This document shows positions 1-5,328 of a stretch of 5,328 nt of DNA, piece after piece. The stretch's first letter is position 1; the number at the start of each line of letters is the position of its first letter. The notes beneath the pieces are model-generated. The model saw only the letters and a program-made list of their open reading frames with translations, was not told where the DNA came from and searched no databases. The stretch lies in NCBI GenBank assembly GCA_003509235.1, contig DONH01000282.1, positions 1-5,328 of the forward strand, in the 5' to 3' direction. Origin of the DNA: Planctomycetaceae bacterium. GTDB taxonomy: Bacteria > Planctomycetota > Planctomycetia > Pirellulales > UBA1268. The position numbers and the translations under genes are program-made.

Positions 1-1863
1 TGGCAGTAAGACAATAAATGGGAATAGGCATACAAGTGTACCGCCTACCCAAATCCAATTGATCAACGGGTTCACGTTAACGATCAATGGTTCAAGCTGA
101 CCATTATTCACATCATGGATGGTTGCGTAGAGTTCTTTGCCAAGGCTGAACAAAGTCGACACTTCCGTGTGTGGGTGATCATTATTCGAGAAAATGAGCT
201 GACTTGGTTCAAGAGTGCCAATCTCCTTTCCCTGATGTCTTACAATTATATGTGCAGCATTTGATTTAACGCCACGACTCTCTGATCGGACGATGCCTTT
301 GTACTCGAAATCGTATCCGGCAAAAGTAAAGCTTTGACCTTCTGCTACGACTATTTCTTTTTTCTGTTGATAAGGGCCGGAGATGGCAACTCCTAGGATC
401 ATCAGTGCTATGCCCAAATGCGTACCATGAGCGATCCAGAACCGCTTACTTGCCAGGGCGTTTTTCTGTAGGGCGAGCATAACTATCGAAATAACCACTC
501 CAGCACCAGCACTAAAGCCGACGAGAGGGAGGATCATCCGGATTCCGCCGATGTACGCAGCAACACCTAGGCATAGGGCTGACAGAATGGATATACCGAG
601 GCGGCTACGCCATTGCACACCTTCTTTCCAAGAAAACCAGGGGCACACGAGAAGCAGTAACCCCATGATAACGAACAATGGCATAGTCACAGTATTATAG
701 AATCCTGCGGTAACCCCAACGGGGTTAGATTCCCATCCAAGACTGATGACGGGCCACATGGTACCGAGCAATATGACGCTTCCCAGGGCAAGAAAAATCC
801 AGATGGAAAAGACCAGAAGCCCCTGCCTGCTGAATGCGTTCATATCGAGTCTTGCTGTGTTGTCAGTATTGGCATCTCTTGCACCCACCAGCGTAAGGAA
901 CAAGTAGCCCAATATGAAGACGAGGAGAGGTCCTCCTACTCCGCCACCACCAAAAGCGTGAACAGACTCAATTATACCACTACGAACGATGTACGTGCCG
1001 ACAATACACAAGAGAAAGGCGAGATTGATGAGGACGATATTGATTCGCTTGAATATCCCATACCTCTGTCCCAAAATGGACGTGTGAAGATATGCAGTGG
1101 CTGCAAACCATGGAATGATTGAAGCGTTTTCCACTGGATCCCAAGCCCAATAGCCACCCCAGCCCAATTCCATATAGGCCCACCATCCACCGAGTATGAT
1201 TCCCGCACTTAAAAAGGCCCAGGCAGGGAGAACCCAACCTCGTGTCAGCAACATCCATGAATCCTGACCTTTCGTGAGTGCCATAGCTAAAGACAAGCAC
1301 GCAGGAATTGTGAGGAGACCATAGCCAAAGAACAGAAGGGGGGGATGAAAGGCCATACCCGGATTCTGTAAAAGAGGGTTCAGACCTTCTCCATCAGCGG
1401 GAATGGGGGAGAGTTGTATGTATGGCTGGCTCAATCCAGTCAGAAGGAAAAGGAAAAAGCCTTGTATAGTGAAAAAAAGCAGCCAAAAGGCGACTTTTGT
1501 TTGCTCTGGCAATTCTCGATACTTTTTTGTTCCAAGAAAGATTGCTCCACTGACTGTGACGATGAGCAACCAGAAGAGGAGTGAACCGGAGCGGCCAGCC
1601 CAAAAGGCCGTTACCGCGTAGAAATCGGGGAGGTTGAGATTGGTATATTGAGAAACATACTTGAAAGAAAAATCTCGCGACATCAATGCTGTCCAAAGGA
1701 TCCCACTTGCAAGAACGATAAGCGAGGAAACGGCAACTTGCCCTTTCTCCAACCATTTTACAGTGCCTATTTGGCCCTGCCAGGTGTCTAGACACGCCCA
1801 TGCCGCTGCAATCAACGACAAGAGCATTGCAAGCACAAGCCCAATTTCCATAATGAAATGCAT
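1..1863 (-). CDS. ccmF: Cytochrome c maturation haem lyase CcmF (partial, C-terminus beyond the left edge)
   Basis: The frame is open without interruption for 621 codons from ATG at 1863 to base 1. It encodes a multi-spanning inner-membrane protein of the haem-handling family. In this family CcmF takes haem from holo-CcmE and, with CcmH-type partners, attaches it to CXXCH sites of exported apocytochrome c. The WWD signature is at residues 234-248 (GWGGYWAWDPVENAS). Candidate haem-ligand histidines are H173 (AFHPPLL), H260, H302 (VHAFGGGG) and H479/H482 (AHGTHLG). Hydrophobic segments run through the whole protein. A soluble, presumably periplasmic block covers about 497-598, followed by NPLINWIWVGG and the start of a last membrane segment. 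CcmF proteins are usually about 630-680 residues, so only a short tail should be missing. ATG 1863 is preferred to ATG 1851 because GGAG lies 5 nt before it. No frameshift was seen. Downstream ccm genes probably continue to the left. The family call is very secure. Confidence 0.95.
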   Translation of the reverse strand, partial: MHFIMEIGLVLAMLLSLIAAAWACLDTWQGQIGTVKWLEKGQVAVSSLIVLASGILWTALMSRDFSFKYVSQYTNLNLPDFYAVTAFWAGRSGSLLFWLLIVTVSGAIFLGTKKYRELPEQTKVAFWLLFFTIQGFFLFLLTGLSQPYIQLSPIPADGEGLNPLLQNPGMAFHPPLLFFGYGLLTIPACLSLAMALTKGQDSWMLLTRGWVLPAWAFLSAGIILGGWWAYMELGWGGYWAWDPVENASIIPWFAATAYLHTSILGQRYGIFKRINIVLINLAFLLCIVGTYIVRSGIIESVHAFGGGGVGGPLLVFILGYLFLTLVGARDANTDNTARLDMNAFSRQGLLVFSIWIFLALGSVILLGTMWPVISLGWESNPVGVTAGFYNTVTMPLFVIMGLLLLVCPWFSWKEGVQWRSRLGISILSALCLGVAAYIGGIRMILPLVGFSAGAGVVISIVMLALQKNALASKRFWIAHGTHLGIALMILGVAISGPYQQKKEIVVAEGQSFTFAGYDFEYKGIVRSESRGVKSNAAHIIVRHQGKEIGTLEPSQLIFSNNDHPHTEVSTLFSLGKELYATIHDVNNGQLEPLIVNVNPLINWIWVGGTLVCLFPFIVLLP

Positions 1864-1868
1864 ACTTT

Positions 1869-1872
1869 CTCC
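1869..1872 (-). promoter_or_regulatory. Shine-Dalgarno sequence of ccmF
   Basis: Read on the minus strand this is GGAG, then AAAGT, then ATG at 1863, a spacing of 5 nt. It decides the start: the in-frame ATG at 1851 has no purine-rich box at a suitable distance. An ATG overlapping the box (ATGGAG) is out of frame. Confidence 0.75.
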
Positions 1873-2314
1873 ATTTTTAGGCAAAGGACCAGATTCTTAA
1901 TTCAAAAAGAGGGCTCGCCTATGAAACAATTCGCAAAGAAGTGGAAGATTCCTGCCAAAACTAAAACAAGATCATCTATGCCAAATCACGTTAAACGGCT
2001 CTGCGCTCTCAAATGGCATTACTCGAAAATAGATTCCTGATGGAGAAACTGAACTGCATAGCCCCACACAGGAAAACAGGACGTACATGCAACACCTATT
2101 CCATACTTCAACGGTCTGAAATTGAAGGAAATCTTACATTTCAAAAGGCTGGACACAAAGTATTCGTGCAAGGGGTGTCACATGTGTGCAAGCCATTTGT
2201 GCAATTGAATCCATTCTTATTGGCATATTAAAAGGAAATCCTAGTAGGGCCTAGCAACTGTTATTTTCTGCACAGGAGTGCATGAAAGATGTGCAGTCTA
2301 TCGCCAATTGCACA
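1873..2314. other. Non-coding stretch upstream of ccmF, no supported gene
   Basis: Neither strand shows an open frame with convincing protein character. The plus-strand frames of 39 codons (1921-2040) and 72 codons (2013-2231) give sequences with no recognisable family. The minus strand, which should carry the ccmF promoter and leader, has no clear -35/-10 pair near the gene that I could find by eye. Minor structure includes the inverted repeat CTTCAA (2106-2111) / TTGAAG (2122-2127), the palindrome CACATGTG (2179-2186) and the GTGCA/TGCAC word cluster listed separately. Confidence 0.5.
2166..2313. repeat. Cluster of seven GTGCA/TGCAC words, possible regulator sites
   Basis: GTGCA occurs at 2166-2170, 2186-2190, 2199-2203, 2278-2282 and 2291-2295; TGCAC occurs at 2269-2273 and 2309-2313. 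About 0.3 would be expected in 150 bp counting both orientations with equal base use. The first three are GTGCAA. Two neighbouring pairs are spaced exactly 13 bp (2186/2199 and 2278/2291). CTGCACA (2268-2274) and TGTGCAG (2290-2296) form a perfect 7-bp inverted repeat. TGTGCAATTG (2198-2207) is inverted at 2305-2314. The cluster lies upstream of both ccmF (minus) and the plus-strand promoter candidates, a usual place for a transcription factor array. No regulator is identified. Confidence 0.4.
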
Positions 2315-2342
2315 TTGTTGAACGACGCAAGAATCATATAAC
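2315..2342 (+). promoter_or_regulatory. Possible sigma70-type promoter reading right
   Basis: TTGTTG (2315-2320) and TATAAC (2337-2342) are separated by 16 bp. This would start transcription near 2349-2351 and drive the structured region ending at the 2618-2646 terminator. Each box differs from consensus at two positions (TTGTTG, TATAAC). In AT-rich intergenic DNA such pairs are common, so this is tentative. Confidence 0.3.
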
Positions 2343-2369
2343 TATTTGTTTTTTATAACCTAGTAACAA

Positions 2370-2385
2370 TGGCACAGCTGGTGCT
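2370..2385 (+). promoter_or_regulatory. Possible sigma54 promoter (-24/-12) reading right
   Basis: TGGCAC, five bases (AGCTG), then GTGC followed by T. This keeps the invariant GG-N10-GC spacing and matches the sigma54 consensus TGGCAC-N5-TTGC at every element position except the first base of the -12 box. The predicted start, about 12 nt after the -12 GC, is near 2396, right at the first hairpin of the candidate RNA. If real, an enhancer-binding protein should bind upstream; the GTGCA cluster is 60-200 bp upstream, a plausible location. Confidence 0.35.
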
Positions 2386-2464
2386 GACTGAGGTCTATGA
2401 TGCATACTTAGTCACTCTCATCATCCTCGCTGCCATGCTGTTGTGGTAGCACTCCCATTCCGTG

Positions 2465-2488
2465 CCGGATGCCAATGATGGCATCCGG
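2465..2488 (+). repeat. Perfect 10-bp inverted repeat, hairpin with 4-nt loop
   Basis: CCGGATGCCA (2465-2474), loop ATGA (2475-2478), TGGCATCCGG (2479-2488). It is GC-rich and has no T-run after it on either strand, so it is not an intrinsic terminator. It could be a stable RNA stem or a dimeric protein-binding site. It lies 130 bp from the terminator shared with the ATPase gene. Confidence 0.7.
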
Positions 2489-2617
2489 GCGGATCGGAGG
2501 ATTCGATACAACGGCTCCCCCTTCTTAAGATATGTCGAGTGTAGAGCTTTATACATAGAACTCGAACCAACAGTTCAAAGCCGCAACACCTCCTTGACTG
2601 TTGAACACCCCCCAACT

Positions 2618-2646
2618 GAAAAGGGCCACATCATGTGGCCCTTTTC
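2618..2646. terminator. Bidirectional intrinsic terminator
   Basis: GAAAAGGGCCACAT (2618-2631), one central base, and ATGTGGCCCTTTTC (2633-2646) form a perfect 14-bp palindrome. The GGGCCAC core is flanked by an A-run on one side and a T-run on the other, so it can act in both directions. On the minus strand it lies 45 nt past the ATPase stop codon. On the plus strand it is followed by TCTTT and would end any transcript from the 2315-2385 promoter candidates. This isolates the ATPase gene from ccmF. Confidence 0.88.
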
Positions 2647-2690
2647 TCTTTCCGAATTCCATAGAAGTATTGAACGTTTGAATCAAACCT

Positions 2691-4808
2691 TTATTTTTTG
2701 AGTATCCTCGCAGAGTTTGCCAAGGCCAATAGGGCTGTCCCGACATCCGCAAATACTGCTTCCCACATTGTCGCCAAGCCAAAAGCTCCAAAAGAGATGA
2801 AGATGCCTTTGACGATAAATGCAAGAGAGATGTTTTGCCATACGATACGACGCGTTTGCTTGGCTATGGAGATAGCTTCTGCCACCTTTAGCGGTGAATC
2901 CTTCATGAGTACGACATCGGCTGTCTCTACTGCAGCGTCGCTTCCCATTGCCCCCATGGCGATACCGACATCAGCTCGAGCGATGACAGGGGCGTCGTTG
3001 ATGCCATCTCCGACAAAAGCGATTTTACCACTCGATTCGTTCTTCGAATTCAACTTCTCAAAGAAATCAACTTTGTCTTCGGGCAACAGGTTTGCTTGAA
3101 AACCGTCCAAGCCAATTTTCTTGGCAACAACTGATGCAGTCTGTTCATTATCACCAGTCAGCATGACCACTTCTTTAACCCCCAATTGCTTGAGAGTCTG
3201 AACAGCTTGCCGCGCATCCGCCCGGAGTTCATCTCCAATGGCAATGTAGCCGACGTACTTATCGTCAACTGCGACATGGACAACAGTTGTCTCAAAGTCT
3301 TCATTCTGGAAATCAACACCGTATTTTTTCATAAGACTATTGTTGCCAACGAGAATGGTATGCCCCTTATAGACGGCCTCAACTCCCATCCCGGATCGAA
3401 CAGTATGCTCAGAGATGTTGGATTCCTCGATGGGGCTCCCTTTGGCGTTGTGTATGTCGATAATTGAAGTCGCAATAGGGTGCGTGGAATGGAACTCTGC
3501 AGCAGCAGCGAACTCCAGTAGTTTTTCCTCTGAGAACCCATCAGACGGGGCAACCTCAGTCACCTTGAAAACGCCTTCAGTCAGCGTCCCTGTTTTATCA
3601 AAAGCAACGGACGTAACTGATGCGAGTACATCAAGGTAATTAGACCCTTTGACAAGAATGCCTTGCATGGAAGAGCGCCCAATCCCGCCAAAGTAGCCAA
3701 GCGGGATACTCACGACGAGCGCACAGGGACAAGATATGACGAGAATGACCAAAGCCCGGTATATCCATTCTTCAAAGCTTCCTCCCATGAATACGGGAGG
3801 GATCAACGCTACTCCTGCCGCCAAAACAACGACAAAGGGAGTATAGTATCGGGAAAATCGAGTGATGAACCTTTCGGTTTTTGCTTTATTCGCGGTTGCG
3901 TTCTCAACCAAATCCATAACTTTGGCTATGGACGATTCTTCGAAGGGCCGGGTCACTTTGATTGTCAATGCGCCACTCTTGCATATTTGGCCCGCAAGTA
4001 CAGTGTCGCCAAGCTCGGCAGTCACCGGTACGGATTCGCCTGTCAAAGCAGATGTATCAATTAATGAAGAACCATTAGTAACCTCTCCATCGAGAGGGAT
4101 TTTATCACCAGGTTTGACAACGACGGATTGTCCAACCTGGACCAATTCAGGAGCGACCTCTTTTAGGCCATCCAACTCCAACAAGAAAGCCTTATCGGGT
4201 TTTGAGGCCAACAAGGCCCGGATGGATCGACGAGATTTATTAACTGCAAAACCTTGCAATAGTTCACCGACCTTAAAGAAAATCATAATTCCCACTGCTT
4301 CGGGGTATGCGTGAATCGCAATTGCCCCCAGCGTCGCAATGGTCATCAATACGTTTTCATCAAAGAGAACGCCTTTCTTAATGGTTTTAAGAGCTCCCAA
4401 AAGAACATTCCAACCAGCCATGAAGTATGCTGTCAGGACAAAGGGAATCTCCCAGCCTTTCAGTCCAGTCTGGTGAAAGACATCCTCATATACCAGTGTG
4501 AACAAAAACATCGCGCCCGCAACTGCAAGAAGAATCAAGTCACGTCGACTTTCAGGCTCCTCTTCTGCGACCTCACTTGCAGCGGACAGGTTTGAGTAAT
4601 CAATGATCTCTACTTCAGGTTCAATGGATTTAACCTTAGCTGCAATTTCATCCACATCTTGAGCTGTAATCAGGAGAGTCATCGTGGCAAAATCAACAAC
4701 TGCTTTGTCGATTACTTCCATATCGTTCAATCCATGCTCAAGCTTGTTTGCACATGCCGCACAATCTAAATTCTTTAATCCATATTTCTTGGTTATGCTT
4801 TTAGGCAT
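2691..4808 (-). CDS. cadA: Zn(II)/Cd(II)/Pb(II)-translocating P1B-type ATPase (CadA/ZntA group)
   Basis: Inner-membrane pump of 705 residues that couples ATP hydrolysis to export of soft divalent metals. The N-terminus has one heavy-metal-associated domain with DCAAC (C16, C19), the form typical of Zn/Cd rather than Cu pumps. An acidic linker (about 80-88) leads to membrane segments near 91-110, 121-140, 152-166 and 168-185. The actuator motif TGES is at 256-259. The transport site CPC is at 360-362 in SCPCALVVSIPLGYFGGIG. The phosphorylated aspartate is D404 in DKTGTLT. The nucleotide-domain HP is at 443-444, TGDN at 551-554 and GDGIND at 600-605. K667 in the seventh and D688 in the eighth membrane segment match the Lys and Asp needed by ZntA for divalent ions. 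Length is normal and the gene is intact. The N-terminal cysteine-rich extension of E. coli ZntA is absent. AAGGG lies 6 nt before ATG 4808. Exact metal preference (Zn, Cd, Pb, possibly Co) cannot be read from sequence. It has its own promoter/operator and terminator. Confidence 0.95.
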   Translation of the reverse strand: MPKSITKKYGLKNLDCAACANKLEHGLNDMEVIDKAVVDFATMTLLITAQDVDEIAAKVKSIEPEVEIIDYSNLSAASEVAEEEPESRRDLILLAVAGAMFLFTLVYEDVFHQTGLKGWEIPFVLTAYFMAGWNVLLGALKTIKKGVLFDENVLMTIATLGAIAIHAYPEAVGIMIFFKVGELLQGFAVNKSRRSIRALLASKPDKAFLLELDGLKEVAPELVQVGQSVVVKPGDKIPLDGEVTNGSSLIDTSALTGESVPVTAELGDTVLAGQICKSGALTIKVTRPFEESSIAKVMDLVENATANKAKTERFITRFSRYYTPFVVVLAAGVALIPPVFMGGSFEEWIYRALVILVISCPCALVVSIPLGYFGGIGRSSMQGILVKGSNYLDVLASVTSVAFDKTGTLTEGVFKVTEVAPSDGFSEEKLLEFAAAAEFHSTHPIATSIIDIHNAKGSPIEESNISEHTVRSGMGVEAVYKGHTILVGNNSLMKKYGVDFQNEDFETTVVHVAVDDKYVGYIAIGDELRADARQAVQTLKQLGVKEVVMLTGDNEQTASVVAKKIGLDGFQANLLPEDKVDFFEKLNSKNESSGKIAFVGDGINDAPVIARADVGIAMGAMGSDAAVETADVVLMKDSPLKVAEAISIAKQTRRIVWQNISLAFIVKGIFISFGAFGLATMWEAVFADVGTALLALANSARILKK

Positions 4809-4814
4809 TATCTA

Positions 4815-4819
4815 CCCTT
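4815..4819 (-). promoter_or_regulatory. Shine-Dalgarno sequence of the ATPase gene
   Basis: AAGGG on the minus strand, 6 nt before ATG 4808. This supports that start, which also places the metal-binding domain at the normal distance from the N-terminus. Confidence 0.6.
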
Positions 4820-4880
4820 GTTTCCTTTCAAAAATAATTCATCGAGATGACTTAGTATTGAGCCATCAACATCGCCACAT

Positions 4881-4914
4881 ATGAACAGGTATTCATCCCT
4901 TGTGTGGTTGTCAA
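4881..4914 (-). promoter_or_regulatory. Promoter of the ATPase gene with overlapping ArsR/SmtB-like operator
   Basis: On the minus strand a perfect -35 box TTGACA (4914-4909) is followed, after 17 bp, by TACCTG (4891-4886) at the -10 position, a poor -10. An inverted repeat ATGAA-N6-TTCAT (4881-4896; on the plus strand ATGAACAGGTATTCAT) lies exactly over that -10. The form, with TGAACA on one arm and TATTCA on the other, closely resembles the 12-2-12 operators of SmtB/ZiaR-type zinc and cadmium sensors. A bound apo-repressor would block polymerase, and metal would release it, as known for this family. The leader would be about 70 nt. The operator assignment is inferred from similarity and position. 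Confidence 0.6.
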
Positions 4915-5070
4915 CTAACACGAGTCCAAAAAGAGGTCCGGTGGAGAGGAAAGATTAATCTGGGCTTGTATCGAAAACAGGCACGCATCAAATACTGAGC
5001 GTATGGGGCGTCACTGCATAGGAGTATGAAAAACGCGGCTTACAAATCCCACCAGCGTAGCGATGTTCCT

Positions 5071-5328
5071 TCATTCGGTATTTGTTTCGAAAGTCCCCTC
5101 AACGTAGCCGACCGGAATAAGGCCTGGAAGAGTCTTGAAGTGTGTCACATGCAAACCGGCATCCGCCAATGCTTCACGAAAGGAAAAGGTCGAGAAACGA
5201 TGCTTAATAGGAAATCCCGTGAAGCCCATCAATCTCGATACGAAGGAGGACAGTCGAGTCTCATCGTGACAGAATGTTGGTAGCACAAGTTTCCCACCCG
5301 GACGAAGGACCTTTCTCAGTGCTGCAAG
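5071..5328 (-). CDS. Class I SAM-dependent methyltransferase, C-terminal part (start beyond the right edge)
   Basis: The frame is open from base 5328 to the TGA at 5073-5071, giving 85 residues. It begins with LAALRKVLRPGGKLVLPTF, the post-motif signature of Rossmann-fold (UbiE/Methyltransf_11-like) methyltransferases, where the LRPGG turn precedes a beta strand. This is followed by a helix-rich stretch and a closing strand pair (AGLHVTHFKTLPGL, then PVGYVEGTF). The SAM-binding GxGxG motif and substrate part are outside the window, so the substrate is unknown. A GTG within the fragment (5286) is not a likely start because the fold continues upstream of it. ArsR-methyltransferase fusions exist in nature, so the missing N-terminus could in principle carry a metalloregulator domain; a stand-alone enzyme is more likely. 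No clear terminator was found between it and the ATPase promoter. Confidence 0.8.
   Translation of the reverse strand, partial: LAALRKVLRPGGKLVLPTFCHDETRLSSFVSRLMGFTGFPIKHRFSTFSFREALADAGLHVTHFKTLPGLIPVGYVEGTFETNTE

Larger units (their letters stand above)
2396..2650 (+). ncRNA. Candidate structured small RNA, plus strand
   Basis: Inverted repeats nearly tile this stretch. They are ATGATG/CATCAT (2397-2402/2419-2424); TGCTG/TAGCA (2436-2440/2447-2451); a perfect 10-bp stem with ATGA loop (2465-2488); CGGATC/GATTCG with GGAG loop (2490-2505); TCGAGT/ACTCGA (2535-2540/2560-2565); CAACAGTTCAA/TTGACTGTTG with one bulged base (2568-2578/2594-2603); and the terminator (2618-2646). Two stems need G-U pairs that exist only in plus-strand RNA, which favours this direction. 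Promoter candidates precede it and no coding frame explains it. It does not look like tRNA, and I saw no tmRNA, RNase P or SRP RNA hallmarks. The 6-bp stems could be chance; the 10-bp and 14-bp stems are not likely to be. Confidence 0.35.

Noticed and set aside
980..1801. Alternative minus-strand frames (980-1300, 1394-1801) inside ccmF.
   Set aside because: They are out-of-phase shadows of ccmF, whose own frame is open throughout and carries the WWD motif and conserved histidines.
2013..2231. 72-codon plus-strand frame in the gap.
   Set aside because: No ribosome-binding site at its start, no recognisable family or domain pattern; it overlaps the word cluster. Probably chance.
2490..2580. 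tRNA-like words (TTCGA-type boxes on both strands, e.g. GGTTCGAG on the minus strand near 2560-2567).
   Set aside because: The flanking bases do not form a 5-bp T stem, and no acceptor, D or anticodon arms can be assembled.
2421..2615. 64-codon minus-strand frame between the terminator and ccmF.
   Set aside because: Low-complexity Arg/Cys/Trp-rich product without family resemblance, coming from the structured hairpin region; no convincing start signals.
2450..2701. Open plus-strand frame of 83 codons in phase with the 26-codon miniprotein, separated from it only by TAG at 2447-2449, suggesting stop-codon readthrough.
   Set aside because: It runs straight through the 14-bp terminator and into the antisense of the ATPase 3' end, has no family resemblance, and nothing in the window points to UAG recoding.
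3663..4314. Long plus-strand frames (3663-4064, 3862-4314) opposite the ATPase gene.
   Set aside because: Antisense shadows of a clear, full-length P-type ATPase; no independent domain signals.
4915..5070. Search for a terminator after the methyltransferase or a small gene before the ATPase promoter.
   Set aside because: Only weak features such as ATAC/GTAT near 4992 and T-runs without stems were found; nothing supportable.

Overview
The window holds two well-supported genes and the end of a third, all on the minus strand, plus one unusually rich non-coding stretch. From right to left (direction of transcription) these are: the C-terminal 85 residues of a class I SAM-dependent methyltransferase (5071-5328, cut by the right edge); a complete 705-residue Zn/Cd/Pb-exporting P1B-type ATPase of the CadA/ZntA group (2691-4808); an 827-bp gap (1864-2690); and the first 621 residues of CcmF, the haem lyase subunit of system I cytochrome c maturation (1-1863, cut by the left edge).

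The organism is a Gram-negative bacterium with system I (Ccm) cytochrome c maturation. The moderate base composition, the CcmF sequence style and the GYFGGIG-type CadA would fit a sulfate-reducing Desulfobacterota (Desulfovibrio-like) genome. That is an impression from sequence style, not a demonstrated assignment.

The ATPase gene is its own transcription unit. It has a perfect TTGACA -35 box, an ArsR/SmtB-like inverted repeat (ATGAA-N6-TTCAT) lying over the expected -10 region, a Shine-Dalgarno sequence, and a perfect 14-bp palindromic terminator 45 nt after its stop codon. The likely regulation is derepression by metal, with the repressor encoded outside the window. The methyltransferase lies upstream in the same direction but is separated by 262 bp containing that promoter.

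ccmF has a clear Shine-Dalgarno sequence and reads to the left, presumably into further ccm genes. No convincing promoter was found for it. The gap between ccmF and the ATPase gene is the part worth attention. It contains (a) a cluster of seven GTGCA/TGCAC words in about 150 bp (2166-2313); (b) two overlapping plus-strand promoter candidates, a sigma70-like one (2315-2342) and a sigma54-like one (2370-2385, GG-N10-GC); and (c) a run of potential hairpins from 2397 to 2646 ending in the bidirectional terminator. Together (b) and (c) suggest an unannotated plus-strand structured RNA of about 250 nt, convergent with the ATPase gene. This is an inference from structure and signals alone.
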